A stretch of DNA of 64,000 nt from Acidulodesulfobacterium_A sp049965795 (GCA_049965795.1 JBMFVW010000004.1:1-64000), one strand, 5' to 3'. Positions 16,770 to 26,078 are shown, counted from the stretch's first letter. Made by a program: numbers and translations. Notes: generated from the sequence alone by a model not told the origin.

Positions 16770-18347
16770 ATGTTCAAAGTTATCGTAAGCGATAAACTTT
16801 CAAAAGAAGGCATCGACATATTAACGAAAACCGGCAAAATTCAGGTTGACGTTAAAACCGGATTAAAACCGGAAGAGCTCAAGCAAATAATCGGAGAGTA
16901 CGACGGCATAGTAATAAGAAGCGCGACAAAACTTACAAAAGACGTTATAGAAGCAGCTAAAAAATTGAAAGTGATAGGAAGAGCCGGAAGCGGATTGGAT
17001 AACGTAGATAAAGCCTCGGCTACTGCCGCCGGAATAGTAGTTATGAATACCCCCGGCGGAAATACCGTAACTACTGCCGAACTTACTTTCGGCATGCTGA
17101 TGGCTATGTCCCGTTATATACCGCAATCTTTTCTTTCTATAAAGGAAGGTAAATGGGAAAAAAGCAAATTTCAAGGTACCGAAGTTTACGGAAAAACCTT
17201 AGGTATTATCGGAATGGGTAATATAGGACAGGTCCTTTATAACCGCGCAAAGTGTTTCGGCATGAACCCTATCGGTTACGACCCGCTTTTATCTAAAGAA
17301 AAAGCAAAAGAACTTGAAATAAATCTCGTCGATTTAGACGAAATATACGCGAAGTCGGACTACATAAGCGTTCACACGCCTTTAGTCAAAGAAACGAAAG
17401 GCATGATAAATAAAGAAACCATAGCCAAAATGAAAGACGGAGTTAAACTTCTAAATATAGCAAGAGGCGGTATAATAAACGAAGCGGATTTATACGAAGC
17501 TCTCAAAACAGGCAAGGTTTCCGCGTGTGCCTTAGACGTATTCGAAGTGGAACCGCCGGTAAACAATCCGCTTCTAACTTTAGACAACGTTATCGCTACT
17601 CCGCATCTCGGAGCTTCTACCGAAGAAGCCCAGACAAATGTTGCAGTAGCGATTTGTCATCAAATTGCCGACTACCTTATTAACGGAACTATCAAAAATG
17701 CGGTTAACGTTCCGTCCGTGACAAAAGAAGAGGTAGATATTATTGGACCTTATCTTAATCTAGGCGAAAAAATAGGCAAACTGCTCGGCAATATTATAAC
17801 CGGCGGAATTACCGAAATTAAAATAGATTACAACGGCGCGGTTTCTAAGCACAACATAAGCGCCATAACGCCTAACGTCGTAAAAGGAGTTCTTTATCCG
17901 GTACTCAGGGAAGACATTAACTACGTCAATGCCGTCGAGGTTGCAAAGACGAGGGGTATATCCGTAGTAGAGTCAAAATCCGACCAGGCATTAGATTATA
18001 CGAGCACCATATCTATTTCGGCTAAAACCGACGCTAAAACATTTTCTATAACCGGAGCGATATTCGGCAAAAAGAATCCGTGGATAGTAAAAGTGGACGA
18101 TTATTCAATAGAAGCTATTCCGGAAGGACATATTCTGGTTATTTTTAATCTGGATAAGCCCGGCGTAATCGCATCGATAGGAAAAGTACTGGGTAAAAAT
18201 AGTATCAACATCGCGAGGATGCACCTCGGAAGACATTTAGACAAAGCCATTTCTATTTTACAGCTTGATTCGGAGGTTACATCCGAAGTAATTAAAGAGT
18301 TGAAATCCGAACCTAATATAACGGAAGCTAAATATTTAGAGTTATAG
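16770..18347 (+). CDS. serA: D-3-phosphoglycerate dehydrogenase
   Basis: SerA commits 3-phosphoglycerate to serine synthesis with NAD. Domains are: substrate-binding N-terminal half, Rossmann core with GIIGMGNIGQ, catalytic Arg in LLNIARGGIINEADL, catalytic His in ATPHLGAST, then the allosteric substrate-binding domain and a C-terminal ACT domain (ILVIFNLDKPGVIASIG). At 525 aa it is the long, serine-regulatable type. The open frame extends to 16716 through the palindrome repeat, but ATG 16770 has a strong GAGAGGAG site 10 bases before it and gives the family N-terminus FKVIVSDKLSKEGI. Its stop overlaps the hisZ GTG by one base. Confidence 0.95.
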   Translation: MFKVIVSDKLSKEGIDILTKTGKIQVDVKTGLKPEELKQIIGEYDGIVIRSATKLTKDVIEAAKKLKVIGRAGSGLDNVDKASATAAGIVVMNTPGGNTVTTAELTFGMLMAMSRYIPQSFLSIKEGKWEKSKFQGTEVYGKTLGIIGMGNIGQVLYNRAKCFGMNPIGYDPLLSKEKAKELEINLVDLDEIYAKSDYISVHTPLVKETKGMINKETIAKMKDGVKLLNIARGGIINEADLYEALKTGKVSACALDVFEVEPPVNNPLLTLDNVIATPHLGASTEEAQTNVAVAICHQIADYLINGTIKNAVNVPSVTKEEVDIIGPYLNLGEKIGKLLGNIITGGITEIKIDYNGAVSKHNISAITPNVVKGVLYPVLREDINYVNAVEVAKTRGISVVESKSDQALDYTSTISISAKTDAKTFSITGAIFGKKNPWIVKVDDYSIEAIPEGHILVIFNLDKPGVIASIGKVLGKNSINIARMHLGRHLDKAISILQLDSEVTSEVIKELKSEPNITEAKYLEL

Positions 18348-19609
18348 TGAACAAGAAAAACTTGACGTTTACTTCTCAGCCGCCCCCGGGAACCAGAGAT
18401 TTTTTAATATCGGAAACGGATAATATCGACAGGGTTGCAAATACGCTTCTCGACGAATTTTCTAAATGGGGTTACGGAAAAGTTATAACACCGAGCATAG
18501 ATTTTTTAGACGTTTTCTTGTTGAGTTCTAAAGCACGCGAACTTTTTAAAGTTGCCGATATAAGCACAGGGGAGATGCTGTCATTGAGAAGCGATTTTAC
18601 TCCTCAGATAGCAAGGTTAAGTTCGGCTTTAAAAAATTCGGTCGCCCTGCCGTATAAGTTTTCTTACTGCGGTCCGGTTTTAAGGAATTTAGACCCGGTT
18701 CTCGGCAGGCCCAGAGAAATATGGCAGGCAGGAGTAGAATCTGTCGGACCCGAAAGTCCCGAAAGCGATGCGGAACTCATAATAATGGGCATTGAATCTT
18801 TAAAACGGATAGGAGTTAAGGATTTCAGCGTAGATATAGGAAACGTAGAATTTTTTAAAGGGATAGTATCCGACATAGATCGCGCCGTAAGAGAAAAAAT
18901 AGAAGAATTTATTTTAAGAAAGGATTCTTCTGGTTTAAACGTTTTTCTTAAAGAAACTTCTATACCGCAAAAAAAGAAAGAAGTCATCAGCGAGCTTCCG
19001 TTTATATTCGGCGAAAAATCCGTTATAAAAAAAGCATGGAAAATGGCTTCCGACGAAAAATCCCGGGAAGCGCTGGAAACCCTTGAGCGGATACTTTCGT
19101 ATATAAAATATTATAAGTTAGAAGAATACATAACTATAGACCTTGGCGAGATTAGAGGGCTAAATTATTATACCGGAACGATATTTGAATGTTTTGCGCC
19201 TCATGTCGGTTACGAAATTTTCGGGGGCGGCAGATACAACAATTTAATCGGCAAGTTCGGCGAGAATTGTGCAGGAGCCGGTTTTGCGGTCAATCTCGAT
19301 ACTTTATGCAGATACGGCGATTTTTCGCAAAGCGTATTTAAAAAAAGAGATTTTCTTATTTTTAATAAAACGGACGACAAAAAATCTGAAGTAGAAATTA
19401 TTTTATTTTTGCGCAAAAAAGGGTATGCCGTCGAAACTAATTTTATGAACTACGGATATTTGGATGCATTAAAATATATAAAGGAAAATAGAATAAAAAA
19501 AATTATAAACATAGCTAAAGACCATATTTTGCTCGTCGATATAAATTCCGGCAAAGAAAGAAAATTTAAAAATATAGCGGAACTTAAAAAAAATACCGAA
19601 AATATATAA
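18347..19609 (+). CDS. hisZ: ATP phosphoribosyltransferase regulatory subunit
   Basis: HisZ is a histidyl-tRNA-synthetase-like protein that partners the short form of HisG in the first step of histidine synthesis. It has the class II synthetase core (PPPGTRDFLISETDNI, WGYGKVITPSIDFLDVF, SLRSDFTPQIARL, LGEIRGLNYYTGTIFECF, GGGRYNNLIGKFG) but at 420 aa lacks the tRNA-binding C-terminal domain and the full HisRS active-site set. The start is GTG 18347, overlapping the serA stop (TAGTG). No hisG is in the window; a short HisG is expected elsewhere. The hisZ-purA neighbourhood that follows is common in proteobacteria. Confidence 0.88.
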   Translation: MNKKNLTFTSQPPPGTRDFLISETDNIDRVANTLLDEFSKWGYGKVITPSIDFLDVFLLSSKARELFKVADISTGEMLSLRSDFTPQIARLSSALKNSVALPYKFSYCGPVLRNLDPVLGRPREIWQAGVESVGPESPESDAELIIMGIESLKRIGVKDFSVDIGNVEFFKGIVSDIDRAVREKIEEFILRKDSSGLNVFLKETSIPQKKKEVISELPFIFGEKSVIKKAWKMASDEKSREALETLERILSYIKYYKLEEYITIDLGEIRGLNYYTGTIFECFAPHVGYEIFGGGRYNNLIGKFGENCAGAGFAVNLDTLCRYGDFSQSVFKKRDFLIFNKTDDKKSEVEIILFLRKKGYAVETNFMNYGYLDALKYIKENRIKKIINIAKDHILLVDINSGKERKFKNIAELKKNTENI

Positions 19610-19626
19610 AATTATAACTAAAAAAT

Positions 19627-20919
19627 ATGAGAAAAAAAAATATTATAGTAGTCGGTCTTCAGTGGGGAGACGAAGGGAAAGGAAAAATAGTCGATTTGCT
19701 TGCTAAAAACGCTGATATAGTAGCGCGTTATCAGGGCGGAAATAATGCAGGGCATACCGTCGTGTGCGGCGATTTAAGCTTAGTATTCAGATTAGTGCCT
19801 TCCGGCATATTAAACGAAGATAAAATCTGTATTCTAGGAAACGGCGTAGTCATAGATCCGTCCGTCCTCTTCCAGGAGCTTGAAGAATTAAGTACCGTGG
19901 GAATAAATATCAAGAACAGATTTTTTATATCTTATAAATCGCATATAATCATGCCTTATCATAAAAGATTAGATACGGCAAGGGAAAGATTGCGGGGCGC
20001 CGGAATGATAGGCACTACCGGAAGGGGCATAGGTCCTGCATATGAAGATAAAGTTGCAAGACTCGGAATACGGGCGGTAGATCTGCTGAGCAGAGACGTG
20101 CTGTATAACAAAATAGTTTTGAGCCTGAAAGAAAAAAATTATCTTTTTAAAAACGTTCTTGGGGAAGACGTATTTAATCCCGACGATTTAATTGAAGAAT
20201 ATTTAAATTACGGAGAAAAGATAAAGGAATTTCTGATAGATGCGTCCATATATATAAACGAAAAATTGGAACAGGGACTTAACGTTATGCTGGAAGGAGC
20301 GCAAGGTACTTTTTTAGACGTTGACCACGGCACTTATCCTTATGTTACGTCGTCTAATACCGTAAGCGGATCTTCGCTTGCCGGCGTAGGTTTGGGTCCG
20401 ACGAAAATCGACGAAGTTATCGGTATTACCAAAGCATATACGACCCGCGTAGGAGAGGGTTATTTTCCTACGGAATTAAAAGGCGACGACGGCAAAAACA
20501 TCAGGGATAAAGGAGAAGAATTCGGTTCCGTTACGGGAAGACCGAGAAGATGCGGCTGGTTTGACGTAAATTTAATTAAAGAAGCGGGGCGTTTAAACGG
20601 AATTACCGGAATGGTCGTTACGAAACTAGACGTTTTATCGGGACTGCCTAAGATTAAAATTTGCACCGGCTATATGCTGAACGGTTCCGTAATTAATCAT
20701 CTGCCTTTTTCTTCATCCGACTATGAAAAAGCTGTCCCGCTTTATGAAGAAACGGAAGGATGGAGCGGTGACATATCGCAAATCAAAGATTTTAAAGACC
20801 TTCCGGTTAATGCCCAGAAATATATTTTAAGAATAGAAGAGCTTACCGGATTGAAAATTAATATGCTTTCCATCGGTAAAGAAAGAATGCAGATAATAAA
20901 TTTAAAAAATATATTTTAG
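19627..20919 (+). CDS. purA: Adenylosuccinate synthetase
   Basis: PurA makes adenylosuccinate from IMP, aspartate and GTP, the first step to AMP. The N-terminus carries LQWGDEGKGKIVD (GTP P-loop and catalytic Asp), followed by RYQGGNNAGHTVV with the catalytic His, TGRGIGPAYEDK, EGAQGTFLDVDHGTYPYVTS and GRPRRCGWFD. The length of 430 aa is standard. It begins 17 bases after hisZ at ATG 19627 with no Shine-Dalgarno sequence. Assignment is certain. Confidence 0.97.
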   Translation: MRKKNIIVVGLQWGDEGKGKIVDLLAKNADIVARYQGGNNAGHTVVCGDLSLVFRLVPSGILNEDKICILGNGVVIDPSVLFQELEELSTVGINIKNRFFISYKSHIIMPYHKRLDTARERLRGAGMIGTTGRGIGPAYEDKVARLGIRAVDLLSRDVLYNKIVLSLKEKNYLFKNVLGEDVFNPDDLIEEYLNYGEKIKEFLIDASIYINEKLEQGLNVMLEGAQGTFLDVDHGTYPYVTSSNTVSGSSLAGVGLGPTKIDEVIGITKAYTTRVGEGYFPTELKGDDGKNIRDKGEEFGSVTGRPRRCGWFDVNLIKEAGRLNGITGMVVTKLDVLSGLPKIKICTGYMLNGSVINHLPFSSSDYEKAVPLYEETEGWSGDISQIKDFKDLPVNAQKYILRIEELTGLKINMLSIGKERMQIINLKNIF

Positions 20920-20989
20920 GAATGCCCGAAATTACCGGTAGAAATTTTAAAACCGATGAAACATTCGTCTTTTTCTTTGGTGAAGTGCT

Positions 20990-21835
20990 TTGCATTGCAG
21001 ACAATTTTTAGATGCGGCTATAGCGGAAAATAATTCGGCAGATGTCCGCTATATAGCTTTTCAGTCCTATTTAACGGCGCCGTTTTTGTACCGGCAGGTT
21101 AACGAACTGGAATATTCCTTTACGGGAAAAATAATATGCGATGCCGGTACCGGTATAGGAATACTTCCGCACATACTCAGAGAAAAAAATCCTTTAAAAA
21201 TTATAGGATTAGATTTAGACGCAGACTCTTTAAAAACAGCGTCGTCGATCGGCGGCTGCCAAAACACGTTTTACGTTAACGCCGATGTCCGCAATATGCC
21301 TTTTAAAACAGAAACGTTTGATGCTGTTTTTGTAAGATATGTTTTTCAGCACACAAATCTTTCGAATCCATTTCTTTCTGAAATCAAAAGAACTTTAAAA
21401 TACGGCGGATTGCTTATTATAATCGACATAGAAGACGATATGACGCTCCATTATCCGGAGACTACCGTCAATTCAAGAAAATTGTTTAATGCCTATTCGC
21501 GTTATCAGGCGATAGAAGGCGGCGACAGAAATATTTCTAAAAAATTACCTTCGTTTTTATCGTCCGGCGGCTTTTGCGATATCAAAATAAAACCGTTTAC
21601 GCAGACTTTTTTTAAAAGAAAAAACGATTACGGCAGTACCGTACAGATTAAAAACGCATTTCTGCTATTGCAAAACGAATTTGAATCGATAAAAAAAAAT
21701 CTTTTTGAAAAAAAATTGATTACGCCGTCTGAATATCACATTGGGTTAAACGATTACTATAAATTTTTAAATTCCGAAAAAGAAGATATATTAGTTTCTA
21801 AAACGGATTTCTTAATTGCATGCGTAAAAAAATAA
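20990..21835 (+). CDS. Class I SAM-dependent methyltransferase
   Basis: A Rossmann methyltransferase of 281 aa: motif I CDAGTGIGILP, the acidic end of beta 2 (GLDLDADSL), DVRNMPF, and motif IV/post-IV FDAVFVRYVFQHT followed by EIKRTLKYGGLLIIIDIED. Substrate is unknown. The only usable start is TTG 20990 because the frame has a stop at 20981; an overlapping 29-codon ORF in another frame (20922-21011) begins with ATG right after purA, so a frameshift or sequencing indel may have removed the true N-terminus. It is followed after 27 bases by an ABC-2 permease. Confidence 0.8.
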   Translation: MHCRQFLDAAIAENNSADVRYIAFQSYLTAPFLYRQVNELEYSFTGKIICDAGTGIGILPHILREKNPLKIIGLDLDADSLKTASSIGGCQNTFYVNADVRNMPFKTETFDAVFVRYVFQHTNLSNPFLSEIKRTLKYGGLLIIIDIEDDMTLHYPETTVNSRKLFNAYSRYQAIEGGDRNISKKLPSFLSSGGFCDIKIKPFTQTFFKRKNDYGSTVQIKNAFLLLQNEFESIKKNLFEKKLITPSEYHIGLNDYYKFLNSEKEDILVSKTDFLIACVKK

Positions 21836-21862
21836 AAAAATTCGGTAACGTCGTTATTATTT

Positions 21863-22633
21863 ATGAAAGGCGAACTTAGAGCTTTTATAGCTATAAATAA
21901 AAGAGAAATTTTAAAATTTACTAGACAGAAGTCGAGAATCGTAACGGATCTCTCAAGACCGGTGATATGGCTTTTATTCGTAGGTTACGGAATTTCAACC
22001 CTCGTGAAACTGAAAAACGGCTCTTATATGCAGTATATTTTTCCCGGAATACTGATAATGACGGTACTTTTCAGGTCTATATTTTCATCTATATCGATTA
22101 TTTGGGACAGGGAGTTCGGAGTTTTAAAAGAAATATTGGTTTCGCCGGTTTCAAGAAAAACATTTGTTCTGGCAAAAATTTCGTCTGGCGGCATTATAAG
22201 TACTGTCCAGGCTCTTATAATGCTGGCGTTCGCACCTTTTTTGGGAATACGCATCACGTTTATTTCGTTTTTGCTGGTTGCGGCTTCTTTATTTTTGATA
22301 TCATGCTCGATCACGGCTTTCGGCATAGTAATAGCTTCCAAGATGACGTCTTTCGAAGGGTTTAACTCCATAATTAATTTATTGGTGCAGCCTATGTTTT
22401 TCGTAAGCGGAGCGCTTTATCCAATTAAAAAATTCCCACTTTTTTTAAAAATATTGGCATATATAAATCCGGTTACTTATTCGGTAGATATACTTAAATA
22501 CCTGTTTTTTTACGGTAAAAACAAGACGCTGTTTATGCCCGAAACCCCTCTTGTATGGAATTTTATTTTTATTGCCGGTTTTTTAATTTTAATGGTTTTT
22601 CTTTCAAACTATCTTTTTGAAAGAGGGGAATAA
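21863..22633 (+). CDS. ABC-2 type transporter permease
   Basis: This is an inner-membrane permease of 256 aa with six hydrophobic segments. It has the ABC-2 signature region NPVTYSVDILKYLFFYG near the C-terminus and the central WDREFGVLKEILVSPVSR motif of the NodJ/DrrB-like exporters. ABC-2 permeases need a separate ATPase, but no nucleotide-binding domain gene is adjacent or elsewhere in the window. Its 3' end is close to the start of the next gene (7 bases between stop and ATG 22641), so they are probably co-translated. Likely cargo is a lipid-linked or drug-like molecule; unproven. Confidence 0.87.
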   Translation: MKGELRAFIAINKREILKFTRQKSRIVTDLSRPVIWLLFVGYGISTLVKLKNGSYMQYIFPGILIMTVLFRSIFSSISIIWDREFGVLKEILVSPVSRKTFVLAKISSGGIISTVQALIMLAFAPFLGIRITFISFLLVAASLFLISCSITAFGIVIASKMTSFEGFNSIINLLVQPMFFVSGALYPIKKFPLFLKILAYINPVTYSVDILKYLFFYGKNKTLFMPETPLVWNFIFIAGFLILMVFLSNYLFERGE

Positions 22634-22640
22634 GGAAAAT

Positions 22641-24323
22641 ATGAAATTCAGTCTGTTAAATATTTTTAAAAAATCGATAAGAAAAATAAAAATAGCTAAG
22701 TCTATCGAAAAAAAAGGCTTTATAATATTTCAAATAGACGGGCTTTCTTATGCAGCTTTAAAAAAAGCTCTCTCGTTAAACTTGATGCCTCACCTTAAGA
22801 AGATGATAAATTCAGGGGATTATCTGCTGGGCGATTATTTTACCGGCGTACCGAGCGATACGCCGTTTTTTCAGGCAGGTCTTCTGTACGGAAATAACGA
22901 CGATATACCGGGTTTCAGATGGATAGAAAGAGGGACGGGAGAAGAAATAATATTCAAGAAACCGGAAAGCGCGGGACGGATAGAGGAACGATTGGCGCGG
23001 ATGAGCCCCGGTCTTTTGAAAGGAGGCTCTAGTTACGTCAATCTGTTTTCCGGCGGAGCGTCTCGCTCAACATTCACTCTTTCCACGTTTTCAATAAGAT
23101 ATTTATTTAAAAAAAAAGTAAGGAATTTCGATATCTTTATAGTTTTCGTTTTTCATATCTTTACTTTTTTGAAAACTTTCTTTTACGTATTTTTTGAGGC
23201 GATATTGGAAATATTGGAAAAAATACAGGATATAGCGAAGAAGCGGGAAGTCCGTCCCGAAGGTTTTTTTCCTTTTGCAAGAGCTATGACTAACGTTATA
23301 TTTAAAGAGATAGAAACTTTCGGCGCTATAATGGATATTTCCCGCGGAGTGCCGTCTATATATTCGGATTACATAGGATACGACGAACTTTCCCATCATA
23401 GGGGACCCTATTCATATAGTGCGCTAAGGACGTTAAAAGCTATAGACAGAAAAATTTATCACATAAATAAAGCTGTCTTAAAATCTGAACGAAAATACGA
23501 CTTTTTTATAATATCCGACCACGGACATACGCCGTCGGTTCCTTTTCAAAAAGCAAACGGCGGTAAAATGCTCAAAGACGCAATCGGCGAATACATTAAC
23601 GACCCGGAATTAAAAGTGTACGAATTCGATACCGGTTACAATGCGGTTTTTAAAAGATTGTTTTTATATATGGGCGATTTTTTTAAGAAAGGTACATGCA
23701 AAAAAATTTATAACGTATTTATAGGAGGAATGAAATCAATTAAAGAACCGGAAAGTATGCTGACGTTTCAATGGCAGAACGAAAAAACGATTTACATAAT
23801 GGATTCCGGTCCTATGGCTAATATCTATTTTTCCGGAAAACCTAAAAGAATGACCCTCGAAGAAATTGAGAATAAATACAATAAACTGATAAATATGCTT
23901 GCAAACTTAAAAGGCATAGGTTTTATAGCCGGAATTAACGAAAAAGGCGAAACATCCTTATACGACAAAGAAGACCGAAAATTTTACGTTTTGAAAGATT
24001 TCATGAATAATTCGGCGCACAAAAATTATACGATAATAAATATAACCAATGCATGTAAAACAAAATCGGAAGCAGAAACCGCTTTTTCGTCGCTTGAAAG
24101 ATTTGTCCGGTTTAAAAATTCGGGAGATTTAATTTTGTTCGGAGAATACGACGGTAAAAATATAATAAATTTTGAAAATCAGATGGGAGCACACGGCGGA
24201 ATAGGCGGCGAACAGAATAAACCTTTCGCAGTCTGGAAAAAATCTCTGCGGTTTAACTTTTCCGACGTAAATAATTCTTGTAAAATTCATGATTTTTTAT
24301 ATAATGAATATATAAAGCAATAA
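22641..24323 (+). CDS. Alkaline phosphatase-superfamily protein (phosphodiesterase/NPP-like)
   Basis: Metal-dependent phospho- or sulfo-transferase fold of about 560 aa. Putative metal and nucleophile residues are all present: Asp in FQIDGLSY, Thr in GVPSDTPFF, Asp/His in YDELSHHRGP, Asp-His in ISDHGHTPS, and a late His in MGAHGGIGG. A hydrophobic stretch (about residues 165-190, FDIFIVFVFHIFTFLKTFF) could be a membrane anchor inserted in the fold. ATG 22641 with TAAGGA is preferred over the earlier TTG at 22617 that overlaps the permease. Context (ABC-2 permease, methyltransferase, galT) hints at envelope glycolipid or phosphoglycan metabolism; the substrate cannot be named. Confidence 0.75.
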   Translation: MKFSLLNIFKKSIRKIKIAKSIEKKGFIIFQIDGLSYAALKKALSLNLMPHLKKMINSGDYLLGDYFTGVPSDTPFFQAGLLYGNNDDIPGFRWIERGTGEEIIFKKPESAGRIEERLARMSPGLLKGGSSYVNLFSGGASRSTFTLSTFSIRYLFKKKVRNFDIFIVFVFHIFTFLKTFFYVFFEAILEILEKIQDIAKKREVRPEGFFPFARAMTNVIFKEIETFGAIMDISRGVPSIYSDYIGYDELSHHRGPYSYSALRTLKAIDRKIYHINKAVLKSERKYDFFIISDHGHTPSVPFQKANGGKMLKDAIGEYINDPELKVYEFDTGYNAVFKRLFLYMGDFFKKGTCKKIYNVFIGGMKSIKEPESMLTFQWQNEKTIYIMDSGPMANIYFSGKPKRMTLEEIENKYNKLINMLANLKGIGFIAGINEKGETSLYDKEDRKFYVLKDFMNNSAHKNYTIINITNACKTKSEAETAFSSLERFVRFKNSGDLILFGEYDGKNIINFENQMGAHGGIGGEQNKPFAVWKKSLRFNFSDVNNSCKIHDFLYNEYIKQ

Positions 24324-24363
24324 AAACATAAAAAATATAGATTGCATATAAATATTAAATAAT

Positions 24364-25449
24364 ATGTCGGAATTAAGACAGGATCCTACCACGAGGGAAT
24401 GGGTCATAATAGCCAACGAAAGAAGAAGAAGACCAAACGAATTTAGCGGTGATTTGTCGCACAAGAAAGATTCGCATGAAAAACTTGAAGAATATTCGGC
24501 AGATTGTCCCTTTTGTTCCGGTAACGAATATCTTTCGCCCCATGAAGTCGATTCTTTCAGGACTTACGGCACAGCCACAAATTCTAAGGGCTGGTGGATA
24601 AGGGTAATACCCAACAAATTTGCCGCTCTTTCCCTTAATTCCGAAGAAAATTTAAACGCTTACGAAGGAATTAAATCCGTAAATACCGATTTTACGGGGT
24701 ATTTTTTTCCGAGGGCTACCGAAGTTTTCAGGACTAAACCCGGAATAGGTACGCACGAAGTAGTAATCGATACGCCTAAACATAACGAAACTATACCTTT
24801 TTTTTCCGACAAGCAGGTACAGGAGTTATTTTTGATGTACAGACAGAGATATTTGAGCCTGCGTAACAATTCTAAATTTAAATACATCATAATTTTTAAA
24901 AACAGCGGCTCTAACGCCGGAACATCCATTATACATTCCCATTCGCAGATTATAGCCGCGCCCGTAATACCGTTAAGCCTTAGAAACAATATTTCGCAGG
25001 CAAGATTTTATTACGACGAGGTCGGAAGATGCATCTTTTGCGATATGATACAGGCTGAAATAGTCGACGGCAGAAGGATAATAATGCAGACCGAAGATTT
25101 CATAGTTTTTCATCCGTTTGCTTCGACGAGTCCTTTTGAAACATGGATAATGCCTCTGTCGCACGAGCCATGTTTTTCGAATATTTCTATGGATAAGGTA
25201 AAGGCTCTCGGCGTAATAGTCAAAAAAGTCCTTAAAGGTATGTATGACGCGCTCGACGATCCGGATTATAATTTTGTCTTTAATAATCCGCCGATAGCCG
25301 ACGAAAAAGAAGATTATTACCACTGGAGCCTAAGAATTATTCCAAGGCTTACTATGAAGGCCGGTTTCGAGATAGGAACGGGAATGTCCATTAATACCGC
25401 TATTCCTGAAGAAACCGCCGAATTTATGAGAGGTTTTTTAAAATTTTAA
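24364..25449 (+). CDS. galT: Galactose-1-phosphate uridylyltransferase-like enzyme
   Basis: HIT-superfamily nucleotidyltransferase of 361 aa. The N-terminal part has RQDPTTREWVIIANERRRRP and a zinc pair CPFC (48-51); the nucleophile region is HSHSQ (His191/His193, in SIIHSHSQIIAAP) where GalT often has HPHxQ; a second CIFC pair lies at about 225. It exchanges UMP between UDP-glucose and galactose-1-phosphate, or works as a related sugar-1-P nucleotidyltransferase or ADP-forming phosphorylase-like relative. The stop TAA is at 25447-25449. The last codons GGT TTT TTA contain a -1 slippery heptamer that leads into the downstream phosphatase frame. No galK or galE is nearby. Confidence 0.85.
   Translation: MSELRQDPTTREWVIIANERRRRPNEFSGDLSHKKDSHEKLEEYSADCPFCSGNEYLSPHEVDSFRTYGTATNSKGWWIRVIPNKFAALSLNSEENLNAYEGIKSVNTDFTGYFFPRATEVFRTKPGIGTHEVVIDTPKHNETIPFFSDKQVQELFLMYRQRYLSLRNNSKFKYIIIFKNSGSNAGTSIIHSHSQIIAAPVIPLSLRNNISQARFYYDEVGRCIFCDMIQAEIVDGRRIIMQTEDFIVFHPFASTSPFETWIMPLSHEPCFSNISMDKVKALGVIVKKVLKGMYDALDDPDYNFVFNNPPIADEKEDYYHWSLRIIPRLTMKAGFEIGTGMSINTAIPEETAEFMRGFLKF
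25434..25440 (+). promoter_or_regulatory. Candidate -1 ribosomal frameshift heptamer TTTTTTA
   Basis: In the galT frame the bases read GGT TTT TTA AAA TTT TAA. The heptamer T TTT TTA is in the correct register for tandem -1 slippage, and the shifted frame continues AAA ATT TTA AAA AAA TAT into the HAD phosphatase with no stop until 26076. An alternative reading of the same bases is that GAGAGG at 25428-25433 serves as a ribosome-binding site for an ATT start at 25443. Confidence 0.4.
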
Positions 25450-26078
25450 AAAAATATAATTCTATAATTTTTGATTTAGACGGGACGCTTATAGATTCGT
25501 TTGAGGCTATAAACGATGCGTTCGACGCCGTGTTTTCCAAATTTCAAAGCAGGCAGATAACGCCCGAAGAATCCAGCTCTTACGTAGGCGTTCCGCTTGA
25601 AGGCCTGCTCGGCAAACTTTTCGGAAAAGAAAACGAAGAAGAAGCTATCGCCGTTTTTAGGAAAAAATATTCGGAAGTTTGTTTCGATAAAACAACGTTA
25701 ATAAAAGGCGCAAAAGAGCTTCTTTTAAAATTAAAAGACGAAAATAAAATTCTCAGCGTAGCGACAAATAAAACAGGTTCAATATCCCGAGAACTTTTAA
25801 AGCATCTGCAGATTATAGATCTTTTTGATTACGTTTACGGGGTATTCGACGGTTTAGAAGGCAAACCGTCGCCGGAAATGATAAATAAAATAGCAGAAAT
25901 GACAGCTATTCCAAAAGAGAGCACTATATTAATAGGCGATTCGCCGATAGACATAATGACGGCAAAAAATGCCGGAATTCATATATGCGCAGTTGCTTCC
26001 GGAAATCACGAATACGGCGAATTGGAAGGATACAATCCAGACTATTTATTCAAAGAAATTTCGCAAATTTTACCGTAA
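25443..26078 (+). CDS. HAD-superfamily phosphatase without a standard start codon
   Basis: The open frame from 25410 contains the full HAD motif I (IIFDLDGTLIDSF, nucleophile Asp near 25473), motif II (SVATNKTGS), motif III (GKPSPE) and motif IV (LIGDSPIDIMTAKNAG), giving a phosphoglycolate-phosphatase/Gph-like enzyme of about 211 aa. The first ATG/GTG/TTG in frame is GTG 25530, which would delete the nucleophile, so that start cannot be right. Either translation begins at ATT 25443 (GAGAGG 9 bases upstream, overlapping the galT stop), or it is made as a -1 frameshift fusion with GalT, or the sequence has an indel. Likely role: dephosphorylation of a small sugar phosphate, possibly linked to galT. 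Confidence 0.75.
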   Translation: MLKKYNSIIFDLDGTLIDSFEAINDAFDAVFSKFQSRQITPEESSSYVGVPLEGLLGKLFGKENEEEAIAVFRKKYSEVCFDKTTLIKGAKELLLKLKDENKILSVATNKTGSISRELLKHLQIIDLFDYVYGVFDGLEGKPSPEMINKIAEMTAIPKESTILIGDSPIDIMTAKNAGIHICAVASGNHEYGELEGYNPDYLFKEISQILP

